A stretch of DNA of 64,000 bases from UBA8914 sp034002905 (GCA_034002905.1 JAVEZQ010000008.1:1-64000), one strand, 5' to 3'; shown: positions 17,172 to 26,559, numbered from the stretch's first letter. Made by a program: numbers and translations. Notes: generated by a model from the letters alone, not told the origin.

Positions 17172-17924
17172 ATGGGAATGCATTCGCCTATTGAACAGTT
17201 TGAAATCCACGACATGGCAGCGCCGCTGTTTGATGTGGCTGGCCACCCAATCGCGTTTACGAACTTTACGTTGGCGATAGTTGTGGTCGTTTTAATGAGC
17301 CTTGCCTTTGTGATCTTGCCCGTCCGCAAGCGCTCAATCGTTCCCGGTCGCTGGCAGGTTTTGCTCGAAGCTTTTTACAAAGTGAATGAGAGCATGCTTC
17401 TAGAAGCCGCTGGACCGAAGGCGAAGCCGTTCTTGCCGTTTATCTTCACGATTTTCACTTTTATCATGATGGGGAACCTGCTGGGACTCATTCCCGGATT
17501 TTATACAGTTACGAGTCAGGTCGTCGGCAATCTCGTGATTGCGGGCTCTGTGATTCTTGTTGTGCTGGCCACGGGTTTCATCAAGCATGGGTTGCATTTC
17601 TTCCATGTTTTTCTTCCGTCTGGCGTACCGGGTTATCTCGCACCCGTGATTTTCCCGATCGAGATGGTGTCGTTCTTTATTCGTCCCTTCAGCCTCTCTC
17701 TTCGTTTATTCGCCAACATGTTGGCGGGGCACATTCTTCTTAAAGTGTTTGCAGGCATGACTGCTGCGATTGCGACATCCGGATGGATCGCGTCGGTTGG
17801 CGTCTTGCCTTTGATCCTAAACGTGGCTATCGTCGGTTTTGAAGTTTTCGTGGCACTGCTTCAAGCCTACATATTCACGATTTTGAGTTCGGTTTATCTG
17901 CGTGACGCGCTTGAGATGCATTAA
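17172..17924 (+). CDS. atpB: ATP synthase F0 subunit a
   Basis: The 250-residue stator subunit that forms the two proton half-channels against the c ring in the inner membrane. The essential arginine lies in the conserved helix SLSLRLFANMLAGHILL, and the C-terminal helix has VGFEVFVALLQAYIFTILSSVYL with the expected Glu and Gln. It follows atpI by 11 bases and precedes atpE by about 60. Confidence 0.96.
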   Translation: MGMHSPIEQFEIHDMAAPLFDVAGHPIAFTNFTLAIVVVVLMSLAFVILPVRKRSIVPGRWQVLLEAFYKVNESMLLEAAGPKAKPFLPFIFTIFTFIMMGNLLGLIPGFYTVTSQVVGNLVIAGSVILVVLATGFIKHGLHFFHVFLPSGVPGYLAPVIFPIEMVSFFIRPFSLSLRLFANMLAGHILLKVFAGMTAAIATSGWIASVGVLPLILNVAIVGFEVFVALLQAYIFTILSSVYLRDALEMH

Positions 17925-17985
17925 GCGCGGCATGAAGGTAGCTGAGGAGTTTAACCTAAACTAAACGCGTAAAAAGGAGTTTCCT

Positions 17986-18216
17986 ATGGAAGATTCAGCT
18001 TTGAAGTTTGTCGGTGTCGGTATCACGATGCTTGGTGGTGCAATCGGTGCCGGCTATGGTATTTCGAACGTGTTCCAGGCCTGGATGGGCGCTATTGCTC
18101 GTAATCCTTCGGCCGATGCCAAGCTTCGTATGGTCGGCTTTATTGGTTTTGCTGGTACCGAACTCGTTCTTTTGATGAGCTTCGTTGTTGCCGCACTGTT
18201 GATCTTTGCTGTCTAA
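17986..18216 (+). CDS. atpE: ATP synthase F0 subunit c
   Basis: A 76-residue hairpin of two membrane helices joined by the polar loop ARNPSA. The first helix has the GxGxGxG-type pattern (GGAIGAGYG) and the proton-carrying carboxylate is Glu59 in GFAGTELVLL. Preceded by AAAAAGGAGTTTCC, a strong ribosome site that suits the need for ten or more copies per complex. The residues around Glu59 look like the proton type rather than the sodium type. Confidence 0.97.
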   Translation: MEDSALKFVGVGITMLGGAIGAGYGISNVFQAWMGAIARNPSADAKLRMVGFIGFAGTELVLLMSFVVAALLIFAV

Positions 18217-18249
18217 GCTTTACGAAACAACGAACGAAAAGATTGTCCC

Positions 18250-18822
18250 ATGAAGAGAGTTTGCATCCGACTGGCAGCGACCCTTGGAGCCGTGATAATG
18301 TATGCCGTTCCTGCTATGGCGCAGGAGGAGCATCATGAAGCTGCGAAGAAAATGTTGCCTGCATTGGATGTGTCTCTCTTTGCGGGAGTCCTTTTCTGGT
18401 TGATTATTGCCTTCATTTTCCTTCTCGGAATAATGAGCCTCATCGGTGTTCCCGGTATTCGCAAAACACTTAGTAAAAGGCAGCGAGCACTGGACTCTGA
18501 TTTGAAAGCGGCTCGCAAAGCTAGTGAGGAAGCCGAGGCGGTTGTCACGGCCTATGAAGAGAGTTTGCGTGAGGCCCGGGCTTACGCGCAAGAAACTGTC
18601 AATGGTATCGTTGCCGAAGCGGCAGAGCTTGCGCAGAAAAGACGCGACACACAAGATGCAGAAATCAAGCATCGCCTTGTTGTTGCGCAAAAGAACATTG
18701 CAGATGCTAAAGAACAGGCAATGCAAGATGCTACACCTTTTGTGAATGATATCGTCCAGTTGATTTTTCAAAAAGTCATGGAGCCCGGTATTGTATATGA
18801 GAATTCAACGGCGGGGGCGTGA
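18250..18822 (+). CDS. ATP synthase F0 subunit b' (second b-type stator)
   Basis: A 190-residue b-type subunit: one membrane helix (about 40-62) followed by a long charged coiled coil (SKRQRALDSDLKAARKASEEAEAVV) that links F0 to F1. Having two different b subunits is characteristic of Alphaproteobacteria, cyanobacteria and plastids. It also has an N-terminal stretch, MKRVCIRLAATLG to AMAQEE, that looks like a cleavable signal peptide (AMA before Gln25). Stop and start overlap with the next b gene. Confidence 0.9.
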   Translation: MKRVCIRLAATLGAVIMYAVPAMAQEEHHEAAKKMLPALDVSLFAGVLFWLIIAFIFLLGIMSLIGVPGIRKTLSKRQRALDSDLKAARKASEEAEAVVTAYEESLREARAYAQETVNGIVAEAAELAQKRRDTQDAEIKHRLVVAQKNIADAKEQAMQDATPFVNDIVQLIFQKVMEPGIVYENSTAGA

Positions 18823-19334
18823 TGCACGGGGAGCTATCGATACTTAACGATACGACATTTTGGTATTCCGTTGCTGTTGTGGTCTTTATCGTTGCCGCGA
18901 TCTGGAAGGGACGCGCGCCAATTGGCGCGATTCTGGACACCGAAATTGCAAAAATCCAGAAAGAACTGGATGAAGCAAAGCGCTTGCGCGCTGAGGCTGC
19001 TCAGACGCTTGAGACCTACAAGACAAAGCAAAAGGATGCGATCAAAGAGGCTGAGTTGATTGTAACTAAGGCCAAGGAAGACGCCGAACGAATCCGCATT
19101 GAGGCTGAGCAATCATTGAGGGTTGATTTAGACCGACATGAACAGCTTGTGATCGAACGGATCAAAATTGCACAGGAAGATGCTGTCAAAGATGTTCGCG
19201 ATTTTATTGTTCAAACCGCACTTCATGATGTTCACAGGATGATTGATAAGATCAAAGGGGCATCGGACAAGAATAAGCTGATCGATGGTATTATTGCAGA
19301 TATCCCCAAGCTTAAGCATGTGAAAAAGGCTTAG
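18819..19334 (+). CDS. atpF: ATP synthase F0 subunit b
   Basis: A 171-residue stator subunit with one N-terminal membrane helix (about 13-30, WYSVAVVVFIVAAIW) and a long helical cytoplasmic stalk (QKELDEAKRLRAEAAQTLETYKTKQ). GTG at 18819 and ATG at 18822 are both possible starts; either overlaps the b' stop, so translation is coupled. The F1 genes (atpHAGDC) are not in this window, as is normal for Alphaproteobacteria. Confidence 0.93.
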   Translation: MMHGELSILNDTTFWYSVAVVVFIVAAIWKGRAPIGAILDTEIAKIQKELDEAKRLRAEAAQTLETYKTKQKDAIKEAELIVTKAKEDAERIRIEAEQSLRVDLDRHEQLVIERIKIAQEDAVKDVRDFIVQTALHDVHRMIDKIKGASDKNKLIDGIIADIPKLKHVKKA

Positions 19335-19340
19335 CCGGTA

Positions 19341-19964
19341 ATGGTGAACGATCAGGCTATCCCCAAGGGACAGCAACGGCCTGATACTGTGGCATCATTG
19401 ATCCGTCATCTGAAAAGTGTATTGCCAACCACAGAAACGATCTCTGTTGAAGAGTTTTTGTCGCTTGTTGGTGTGCACGGGTTCATTTTCTTTCTGCTTG
19501 TTCTGGCGGTTCTTAATCTTGTGATTTTTATGCTGCCGGGCGTTTCCATTGTTTTCGGCGTACCTATGACTATCTTCGCCGTCCAGATGCTCCTTGGGAT
19601 TAAGGTTCCAATCTTTCCCAAATGGATTTGTCGAAAGAAAATATCGGTACGTGTCCTCAATACAGGACTGCCCAAGGCGTCGGAGTTTGTTGAAGTTATT
19701 GAGCGTTACATCCGTCCCCGCTGGCTTTTTTTAACGCAGGGGCCTATGCGTCGTATGCATGCCCTGTTGGCCCTTGTTTTAGCTTTGATGGTTGCTGTGC
19801 CCGTTCCTTTGTTGAATATCCCGCCGACACTTGGCATCATTTTTCTGGCAACAGGCCTCATGCAAAGAGACGGCGTTTTTGTTGCCATTGCTTTTTGTTT
19901 CGCTTTATGGAGTTTCCGTCTTTACGCGACATTGGGCGTGGTTGCCCAAAATCTTCTGGGATAA
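19341..19964 (+). CDS. ExoD family exopolysaccharide synthesis protein
   Basis: A 207-residue inner-membrane protein. The segment FVVLAVLNLV-like helix, LPGVSIVFGVPMTIFAVQMLLG and PVPLLNIPPTLGIIFLATGLMQRDG match the ExoD family signature, first described in rhizobia where mutation affects exopolysaccharide production and alkali tolerance. The biochemical role is not known. It begins six bases after atpF and may be read through from the atp operon. It converges with the LOG gene. Confidence 0.85.
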   Translation: MVNDQAIPKGQQRPDTVASLIRHLKSVLPTTETISVEEFLSLVGVHGFIFFLLVLAVLNLVIFMLPGVSIVFGVPMTIFAVQMLLGIKVPIFPKWICRKKISVRVLNTGLPKASEFVEVIERYIRPRWLFLTQGPMRRMHALLALVLALMVAVPVPLLNIPPTLGIIFLATGLMQRDGVFVAIAFCFALWSFRLYATLGVVAQNLLG

Positions 19965-19974
19965 TGCTTAGCCG

Positions 19975-20601
19975 TTAACGCCACTTATCCTCTGGGTCAA
20001 TGCTCTGTTCAGGGGGGCCTGCCAGAACTGTAAACATTTCATCGATTGATGAAACAACTTTATAAAGATTGAGATGGCCGGGGATAGCAAAGTGTTGATC
20101 AACAATATGTTGGATCAGTTTAATCATAGGATCCCAATACCCGTTCACATTATAAAAGACCACTGGTTTTGTATGTAAGCCAAGCTGTTTCCAGGTCAGG
20201 ATCTCGAAGGTTTCGTCAAGCGTGCCTAGTCCGCCAGGAAGAACCACAAAGGCATCCGCCTTTTCTGCCATCAGGTCCTTGCGCTTGTGCATAGAGTCCA
20301 CGACGATCATTTCAGTCAGGCCTGTATGCTGAACTTCGTGAGCTCGGATGTGTTCCGGGATGATGCCAATGACTTTGCCGCCGGCAGAAAGCGCTGAGTC
20401 GGCGACAAGGCCCATCAGGCCGACATGTCCGCCACCATAGATTAGATTCATGCCGCTTTGGGCAATGGCTGCAGCAACATTGCGCGCCGTCTGCTTATAG
20501 ACTTCATCGACATGACTGGACGATCCGCAATAAATGCATATGTTGCCAAGCTTGATGGCGGAAGGATCTGTTTTTGCAAGTTCTGTGTACGGTTTAAGCA
20601 C
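19975..20601 (-). CDS. LOG family protein (cytokinin riboside 5'-monophosphate phosphoribohydrolase-like)
   Basis: A 208-residue Rossmann-fold protein. GGGHVGLMGLVADSAL and the signature LPGGLGTLDEXFE are visible; these bind the nucleotide ribose phosphate and catalyse N-glycosidic cleavage in LOG enzymes (TIGR00730 group). Bacterial members often act on AMP or other nucleotides rather than cytokinins. The start is a GTG with AAGGACAG upstream. It lies 28 bases after a gene of unknown function in the same direction. Confidence 0.85.
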   Translation of the reverse strand: MLKPYTELAKTDPSAIKLGNICIYCGSSSHVDEVYKQTARNVAAAIAQSGMNLIYGGGHVGLMGLVADSALSAGGKVIGIIPEHIRAHEVQHTGLTEMIVVDSMHKRKDLMAEKADAFVVLPGGLGTLDETFEILTWKQLGLHTKPVVFYNVNGYWDPMIKLIQHIVDQHFAIPGHLNLYKVVSSIDEMFTVLAGPPEQSIDPEDKWR

Positions 20602-20629
20602 GATATCTGTCCTTGGTATCTTTCCTAAA

Positions 20630-21121
20630 TTATGACAAGCACTCCCCGATGAGCTTCATATAGGGGCGGGCCGTTTGCATGAATTCAAGCAACGGCACAA
20701 AAAAGTAATTTGATGCCAGCGGTTTTGTAATCTCTTGACGGTAAAGGGCCACAATCCGCATTTCCTGATCAATACCGAACTTGACGTTAGGTAAAGCATA
20801 GGTGCTTTCAAGTATTCTGACAATGCAACGCCGTTGTGCAGGCTCATTCATTGAATAAGGCATATAGCCCAGAGTTGCCCATATAATCAACTGGTCTTTC
20901 GGGTTATCCATAGGAACATGCCGTGCCTTGACGGGAATGCCCTCAACCTCGAACATAAGGTTACTGATTTGCGGCGTTTTTATTTTGCTAACATATTGAT
21001 TAGTGTCCTTGAGAAGTGAAATATATTTTTCACTTTCTGCCGGATCTTCCAAAAAAGCCTGTAAAGCACCGGACGCAGTGCGTGGCTTAAGCGTTAAAAG
21101 CTCGGAAATCTGGAAAGGCAT
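20630..21121 (-). CDS. Unknown cytoplasmic protein, possibly chaperone-like (YbjN/T3S-chaperone fold)
   Basis: A 163-residue soluble protein. The ATG at 21121 has CAAGGTC upstream and is preferred to one five codons earlier. Alternating helix and strand patterns, with a core reading QISNLMFEVEGIPVKARHVPM then QLIIWATLGYMPYSMN, are reminiscent of the type III secretion chaperone/YbjN superfamily, but I cannot confirm it. No motif suggests enzymatic activity. Confidence 0.5.
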   Translation of the reverse strand: MPFQISELLTLKPRTASGALQAFLEDPAESEKYISLLKDTNQYVSKIKTPQISNLMFEVEGIPVKARHVPMDNPKDQLIIWATLGYMPYSMNEPAQRRCIVRILESTYALPNVKFGIDQEMRIVALYRQEITKPLASNYFFVPLLEFMQTARPYMKLIGECLS

Positions 21122-21331
21122 GAAAAGACCTTGCAAAAAACAGTCACGAACTGGCAGCCTCTAATTATAAAACATGATCTTTAAGAGTTGTTTAAGAACC
21201 CCTTGTTTCGCCTACGATTTTATAAAAAGCAAGGTATAAAAGGATATGGATTTTGTTGTTTTCCAGCCTTTTCAAATGGCTGGGCATAGGGTAGGTTACA
21301 AGGTCTGAATTTGCCAAAAAGGGTTTAAACC

Positions 21332-22036
21332 ATGTTCATGAAAAGTAAAGGTCCCATTCACGAAGCTGGCTGGCCGTTTATCGCGATTGCTGCGCTTATA
21401 ACGTTGTTCCTTGGCCTGATCTTTGGCCAGCTCGGCTTTATTTTTGGTTTGATCGTTACCGGGTGGGTTATCTATTTCTTTCGCGATCCAGCGCGTGTCA
21501 CGCCTTCTAAGGATGGTCTGGTTGTTAGTCCTGCTGACGGTCGTATTCAAGCCATTGCTGATGTGGTGCCGGACAAGGATCTGGGCCTAGGGGATGAGCC
21601 GCGCACGCGTGTCAGCATTTTTTTGAATGTGTTTGACGTGCATGTGAACCGTTCTCCTGTTTCGGGAACGGTGGCTTATGTGCATTACAGGCCTGGTAAG
21701 TTTGTCAACGCGTCGCTCGATAAAGCAAGCGTGGATAACGAGCGTAACGCGCTGGCCATCACCATGAAGGGTGAACACAAATATGCAGGTCAAAAGATTG
21801 GCGTGGTTCAGATTGCAGGGCTTATTGCGCGACGTATTCTCTGCCATGTCAAACCTGATGATGAATTGCTGGCGGGGCAACGCTTTGGCCTGATCCGCTT
21901 TGGGAGTCGTACAGATATCTATCTTCCGGCTGGTGTGAAGCCGCTTGTTTGCATCGGGCAGCGCGCCGTGGGGGGCGAGACGGTAATTGCCGATATGACA
22001 AGTGACGAAATGCAGCGAGTAGGGGAGGTGCGCTGA
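21332..22036 (+). CDS. psd: Phosphatidylserine decarboxylase, short form
   Basis: Converts phosphatidylserine to phosphatidylethanolamine at the inner membrane. The 234-residue proenzyme has an N-terminal membrane helix pair (about 13-50) and the catalytic domain with SPADGRIQA, the histidines of FDVHVNRSP and the self-cleavage site RFGS, where cleavage before Ser makes the pyruvoyl group. Length matches the short class rather than the 320-residue enterobacterial one. It is followed one base later by pssA, which makes its substrate. Confidence 0.95.
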   Translation: MFMKSKGPIHEAGWPFIAIAALITLFLGLIFGQLGFIFGLIVTGWVIYFFRDPARVTPSKDGLVVSPADGRIQAIADVVPDKDLGLGDEPRTRVSIFLNVFDVHVNRSPVSGTVAYVHYRPGKFVNASLDKASVDNERNALAITMKGEHKYAGQKIGVVQIAGLIARRILCHVKPDDELLAGQRFGLIRFGSRTDIYLPAGVKPLVCIGQRAVGGETVIADMTSDEMQRVGEVR

Positions 22037-22037
22037 G

Positions 22038-22835
22038 ATGATTTCCATGCGACCCTTGAGAAAAGACGGCCGCCGCGCACCACGGGATTTACCCCTTACG
22101 CGCCTCTTGCCGAATATGCTCACCATGATGTCCTTCTTCGGGGGGCTGACAGCGGTGCGCTTTGCGATGCAGGAGCGGTGGGAAGCCGCCGCCCTTGCCA
22201 TTGTGATTGCCAGTATCTTTGACATTCTTGATGGACGTGTGGCCCGTATGCTCGGCGCGACCAGTAAGTTCGGGGCGGAGCTAGACTCTCTAGCCGATTT
22301 GACAAGTTTTGGTGTGGCGCCTGCGCTGGTTCTCTATTTATGGAATATGTCAGGTGCTGGCGGCAGTTTTGGCTGGGGTGCCGCGCTTGTTTTTGCCGCG
22401 TGTTCTGCTCTGCGTCTGGCGCGGTTTAATACGATGCTCGACGACGAAGACGCGCCGAAATGGACAAAAGGCTACTTTGTCGGTGTTCCCGCCCCTGCGG
22501 GTGCGGGGCTTGCGCTTTTGCCACTTTTCATCGTTCTGAGTTTTGGTGAAGAGTATCGCTTGATGCCACAACTTATGTCCGTTTGGCTGATTTTCGTAGG
22601 CGGGATGATGGTTAGCCGCGTACCGACCTTGGCGATGAAAGGACGTCGCATTTCACCGCTTGCTGTGGCTCCGATTATGGTGGGCGTGTGCTTGCTCGTG
22701 GCCGGATTATTTACGCAGACATGGTTGACGCTTTCGGTTTTGGGCAGCACTTACTTCCTGACGCTTCCCTATGGTGTCTGGAGCTATCGTCGTCGTGTGA
22801 AAAAGGAAAAAGATAGTGAAGGACAAGACGTATGA
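22038..22835 (+). CDS. pssA: CDP-diacylglycerol-serine O-phosphatidyltransferase
   Basis: A 265-residue polytopic enzyme that makes phosphatidylserine from CDP-diacylglycerol and serine. The CDP-alcohol phosphatidyltransferase motif DGRVARMLGATSKFGAELD continues to the final Asp four residues on, so all catalytic aspartates are present. About seven membrane helices can be seen. It sits between psd and kdsA, overlapping kdsA by four bases, and thus the operon supplies both phospholipid and Kdo for the envelope. Confidence 0.95.
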   Translation: MISMRPLRKDGRRAPRDLPLTRLLPNMLTMMSFFGGLTAVRFAMQERWEAAALAIVIASIFDILDGRVARMLGATSKFGAELDSLADLTSFGVAPALVLYLWNMSGAGGSFGWGAALVFAACSALRLARFNTMLDDEDAPKWTKGYFVGVPAPAGAGLALLPLFIVLSFGEEYRLMPQLMSVWLIFVGGMMVSRVPTLAMKGRRISPLAVAPIMVGVCLLVAGLFTQTWLTLSVLGSTYFLTLPYGVWSYRRRVKKEKDSEGQDV

Positions 22836-23677
22836 TCAAAATTGTTGAAGTTGCCTTGCCTAAGGGGGGCGCGATCCAGATTGCAAATGACAAGAAGCTT
22901 TCGATCATAGCTGGACCGTGCCAGATGGAATCCCGTACGCAAGCGCTCGAGATGAGCGCGGCGATTGCGGAGATCGGGCGCAAGCTTGACGTCAATATGA
23001 TTTTCAAGTCTTCGTTTGACAAGGCGAATCGAAGCTCAGTGAACACCCAGCGTGGCATCGGCCTCAAAGAAGCCTTGCCGATTTTTGCTGAGGTGCGGGC
23101 GACGACAGGTTTACCAGTCTTGACTGATATTCATTCCGAAGATCAGTGTGCCCCCGTCGCCGAAGTGGTCGATGTCTTGCAAATCCCCGCTTTTCTATGC
23201 CGCCAGACGGATTTGTTGCTGGCTGCCGGGAAGACAGGCCGTGCGATTAATGTGAAGAAGGGCCAGTTTCTTGCGCCATGGGACATGAAAAATGTAGCCG
23301 TGAAGATTGCCTCAACGGGCAATGAGAAGATTATGCTGTGTGAGCGTGGGGTCAGCTTTGGCTACAACACACTTGTGTCCGATATGCGCAGCCTGCCGAT
23401 TATGGCCCAGACGGGTTATCCCGTTGTCTTTGATGCGACACATTCTGTCCAGCAACCGGGCGGGAAGGGCGACTGTAGCGGCGGTGAGCGTGAGTTTGTG
23501 CCCGTGCTTGCACGTGCAGCTGTTGCCGTCGGTGTCGCGGCAGTGTTCCTTGAAACGCATCCGGACCCTGATCATGCCCCATCTGATGGGCCGAATATGG
23601 TGCCGTTTAAAGCGTTCCCCGCGCTGATCGAAGAGCTTTTGGCTTATGATGCCTTGGCCAAGAGAACGTCTCTGTAA
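22832..23677 (+). CDS. kdsA: 3-deoxy-8-phosphooctulonate synthase, probably metal-dependent class
   Basis: Condenses arabinose 5-phosphate with phosphoenolpyruvate to give Kdo 8-phosphate for the lipopolysaccharide core. The 281-residue barrel has IIAGPCQMES, FKSSFDKANRSS, the LTDIHSEDQ strand, IPAFLCRQTDLL and FDATHSVQQPGG. The cysteine in AGPCQ is in the place that is Asn in metal-independent enzymes such as that of E. coli, so this one should need a divalent metal. Coupled to pssA by an ATGA overlap; ends four bases before the convergent GH15 gene. Confidence 0.95.
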   Translation: MIKIVEVALPKGGAIQIANDKKLSIIAGPCQMESRTQALEMSAAIAEIGRKLDVNMIFKSSFDKANRSSVNTQRGIGLKEALPIFAEVRATTGLPVLTDIHSEDQCAPVAEVVDVLQIPAFLCRQTDLLLAAGKTGRAINVKKGQFLAPWDMKNVAVKIASTGNEKIMLCERGVSFGYNTLVSDMRSLPIMAQTGYPVVFDATHSVQQPGGKGDCSGGEREFVPVLARAAVAVGVAAVFLETHPDPDHAPSDGPNMVPFKAFPALIEELLAYDALAKRTSL

Positions 23678-23680
23678 GAC

Positions 23681-25483
23681 TTATTCCTGAAGAGCGCCCC
23701 ACAACCCTTGTTCCCACGTTTGGCTAAGGCGCAAAGCCGAGAGTATCAAACCAACTTGGGAGTAAGTCTGTGGAAAGTTTCCCCATAGCTCCCCCGTTGT
23801 TGGGTCAATATCTTCGGAAAGGAGGCCGACATGGTTGCGTCGTTCGAGAATAGAATGGAAGAGTTCCAGGGCCTTCTCTCTTTGTCCTGTTGCAACCAGT
23901 GAATCGATGTACCAAAAGGCACAAACTGTGAAAGCCGTATGGGGAAGCCCAAAGTCATCGGCTTCGTCATAACGCATGATATAGCCATTGCGGAAAAGGC
24001 GTTTTTCAATCATGGAAAGTGTGTTGCGATAAATATTGCTGTCGGCAGAAATAAAGCCGATTTCGGGCAAGAGGAGAAGGGAGGCATCAGCTTCTCGTCC
24101 TTCAAAACTTCCAGTGATCCAGTTGTTTTCATGATCAAGAGCACGCGTTAAAATTTCTGTGCGTAGCGTTGATGCTTTAGCGAGCCAGACATTGCCTTCG
24201 TCTGCTAGGCCAACATGATGTGCGATGCGGCCAAGACTATGTATGGCAGCCCAACACATTGCAGCAGAAAAAGTGTGTGTTCGTTCACGGAATCTGTATT
24301 CCCATATACCGGCATCCGGTTTGAGCGCATTAGCCAAAGCCTGCTCACCGATCGGGCAGAGGAGGCGATACATGTCGATGCCTGCGGGCTTTTGAATGCG
24401 TTGATCCCAGAACATCTGTGCGGCGGAAAGAATAACAGAGCCATAGACATCGTTCTGCTGCTGTGACACGGCAGCGTTTCCCACTCGCACTGGGCCCATG
24501 TCCCTGTATCCGACCAGAGAAGGGGCAAAAGCTTCATCTGGAAGAGGCTCGGCTGTGATCGAGTAGATTGGGCTTAGCGGCGCATCGCTTTTTGTAAGAA
24601 CGTTATCAAGTAAATAGTGAATAAAGCCTTCCATCGTTTGGGTTGCGCCCAGACGGTTTAACGCACTGACGGTGAACAGCGCATCACGAAGCCAGCAGTG
24701 TCGATAGTCCCAATTACGCGTGCTTCCGGGGGCTTCGGGGATCGAGGTTGTTAAGGCGGCGACGATGGCTCCATTATCTTCATAACTGCAAAGTTTAAGC
24801 GTGATGGCGGCACGAATGACGGCTTCCTGCCAATCAAAAGGTATGGCCAAACCGCGAACCCACTCCTGCCAATGATTGATTGTTTCTTCCATAAAACGCA
24901 AAACAATGGTTTCGGGCCGTTCAGGAATGGGTTCATCGCTTGAGAGAATAAGGTTGACTGGACGGTTTAGGACAAACTCCGTTTCATTAAGCAAATAGGA
25001 AAGCGGCATATCGCTTGTTAGGCGTATAACGCTGTTTTCATCTGGGACAAAGCGAACATGATTGCTACCAGTTGTAATTTGAGTCTTACGTGCACCATAT
25101 TCAAAGTGTGGTCTCACGCGAACTTTTATGCGGCAGGCACCTTGCAAGGGTTCGATACGGCGAATCAGCATAGGCGGACGAAACATGCGGCCAAAACGAA
25201 TATGACGCGGTGCAAAGTCGATCAAACGACATTTGTTTTGATTTGAGTCCTCAAGAATTGTTTCAACAACAGCCGTGTTGCGGATGTAGGCTTGCTTGGA
25301 GTCACAAAAATCATGCACAAGGACGTCCATAAAACCTTGTTTAGGATCTGCCCCATTCAACAAGGAGCTGAATACCGGATCACCGTCAAATCTGGGGCGA
25401 CAATGCCAAACATGTCTTCCTTTTTTGTCAATCATACTGCTGATAGCGCAGTTGCCGATGACAGCCAGATCGAGTGTGGACAT
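23681..25483 (-). CDS. Glycoside hydrolase family 15 (glucoamylase/trehalase-like)
   Basis: A 600-residue cytoplasmic enzyme with the N-terminal beta-sandwich (LAVIGNCAISSMIDKKG) and a catalytic (alpha/alpha)6 barrel. STRNWDYRHCWLRDA is the substrate-binding signature of the group; the catalytic acid and base are expected in the LLLLPEIGF and SEDIDPTTGELWGNFPQTYS segments. Bacterial members without a signal peptide act on alpha-glucans or trehalose inside the cell. A GGAG ribosome site precedes the ATG and a promoter candidate lies upstream. The exact substrate is open. Confidence 0.88.
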   Translation of the reverse strand: MSTLDLAVIGNCAISSMIDKKGRHVWHCRPRFDGDPVFSSLLNGADPKQGFMDVLVHDFCDSKQAYIRNTAVVETILEDSNQNKCRLIDFAPRHIRFGRMFRPPMLIRRIEPLQGACRIKVRVRPHFEYGARKTQITTGSNHVRFVPDENSVIRLTSDMPLSYLLNETEFVLNRPVNLILSSDEPIPERPETIVLRFMEETINHWQEWVRGLAIPFDWQEAVIRAAITLKLCSYEDNGAIVAALTTSIPEAPGSTRNWDYRHCWLRDALFTVSALNRLGATQTMEGFIHYLLDNVLTKSDAPLSPIYSITAEPLPDEAFAPSLVGYRDMGPVRVGNAAVSQQQNDVYGSVILSAAQMFWDQRIQKPAGIDMYRLLCPIGEQALANALKPDAGIWEYRFRERTHTFSAAMCWAAIHSLGRIAHHVGLADEGNVWLAKASTLRTEILTRALDHENNWITGSFEGREADASLLLLPEIGFISADSNIYRNTLSMIEKRLFRNGYIMRYDEADDFGLPHTAFTVCAFWYIDSLVATGQREKALELFHSILERRNHVGLLSEDIDPTTGELWGNFPQTYSQVGLILSALRLSQTWEQGLWGALQE

Positions 25484-25557
25484 CTACAACTCCATATACT
25501 TATAAGGCCCACAATTTTTTACGAGTTTTTTCCTCAATCGTCCAGTTTTAATGGACA

Positions 25558-25586
25558 AAGATAGTTCATTTTAAATAGTTTTCCAA
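25558..25586 (-). promoter_or_regulatory. Candidate promoter of the GH15 gene
   Basis: TTGGAA (25581-25586) and TATCTT (25558-25563) on the minus strand have 17-base spacing, about 75 bases before the GH15 start. Confidence 0.4.
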
Positions 25587-25616
25587 CTGTGCCGCTGTGA
25601 CGAAAAAGGCAGTAAA

Positions 25617-26417
25617 TTAAGGTTCGGCTTTAGGCAAAGTGTTTGCTCTAGCCGGCCTCGTTCTTAAGCGCTTTCTTTCGATGATGGGAATCTCGTTATC
25701 AAACCATCGCTGATATATCTCTTTTGCCGGAACATGGATGACATCGGCAGCACGCTTGTTGTTATGCATAAGCCACGCATCTACCATAATTGACCCAAGA
25801 TTGTAACCAAAGTCTGGTGGAAAATTTTTTCCTCCGAAGAAGAACTCACCGACATTGATATTTGTCGATTCGATCATGCCTTTTACTTTGGGAATATACG
25901 GCAAGATGTTCTTCTCGAAATAGCCAAATACATATGGTTCGTAACGATAGAGCGCAGGCAAAGGAGTAAGCTGAATGTCACGATGCATAAAACAATTGGC
26001 GAGCCCCTCTTCGACAACGCGCTCTCCAACGGTTTTTGGATGTTTATGCACTCTAGAGCGGACGAGATGATAGAGTTCGTGCGCCACGACGCTGCCATAT
26101 TCTTTAAAATGATTGTTTACAACGAGCGTAATCGTGCTTTGTGAAGAGTTTTCTCCCCTGATTTGATTTCCTCCCATTGATAGGGCAACGATATTCACAT
26201 CTTCCAGATTGCGAAAGTTTTCGAACTGGTTTGCGATATCTTCAACGAGCTTGATTTCATTTTTGACAAAAGCGATGACTTCAGCCGTAAGTTCGTATTT
26301 CTCGTCAGGAAGGGCCCGCCCTTCTTCTGATTGTGACAGATAGCATTTGTATTGACTAACATCATGCAAGACATGAGGTGGGAGGATATCTGTTTCAGCA
26401 AAGAAATGGACCATCAT
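25617..26417 (-). CDS. DUF2268-like zinc metalloprotease candidate
   Basis: A protein of about 266 residues with HELYH (113-117 from the chosen start) and, 19 residues later, VVEEGLANCF, the HExxH...E arrangement of the DUF2268/YjaZ group of predicted zinc proteases. No signal peptide is seen. The start is uncertain: two adjacent ATG codons at 26417/26414 are taken, because the frame upstream has no ATG and is AT-rich with a basic, non-family-like translation; no clear ribosome site exists. The gene is more AT-rich than its neighbours. Function unknown. Confidence 0.6.
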   Translation of the reverse strand: MMVHFFAETDILPPHVLHDVSQYKCYLSQSEEGRALPDEKYELTAEVIAFVKNEIKLVEDIANQFENFRNLEDVNIVALSMGGNQIRGENSSQSTITLVVNNHFKEYGSVVAHELYHLVRSRVHKHPKTVGERVVEEGLANCFMHRDIQLTPLPALYRYEPYVFGYFEKNILPYIPKVKGMIESTNINVGEFFFGGKNFPPDFGYNLGSIMVDAWLMHNNKRAADVIHVPAKEIYQRWFDNEIPIIERKRLRTRPARANTLPKAEP

Positions 26418-26559
26418 GACGGTATTTATATATTTTGGCACAATTACAGTATTATATATAATTCTATTCGATCTTATAAAACGAAAACGATTTAATACAA
26501 CCAATTAACCATAAGGGGTGCAGACCTCATTTGTCGGTTTAAGATATCTCGAAGGCTTT

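Noticed and set aside
21265..21286. Inverted repeat CCAGCC/GGCTGG upstream of psd
   Set aside because: The stem is only six pairs and no T run follows, so neither a terminator nor a defined operator can be claimed.
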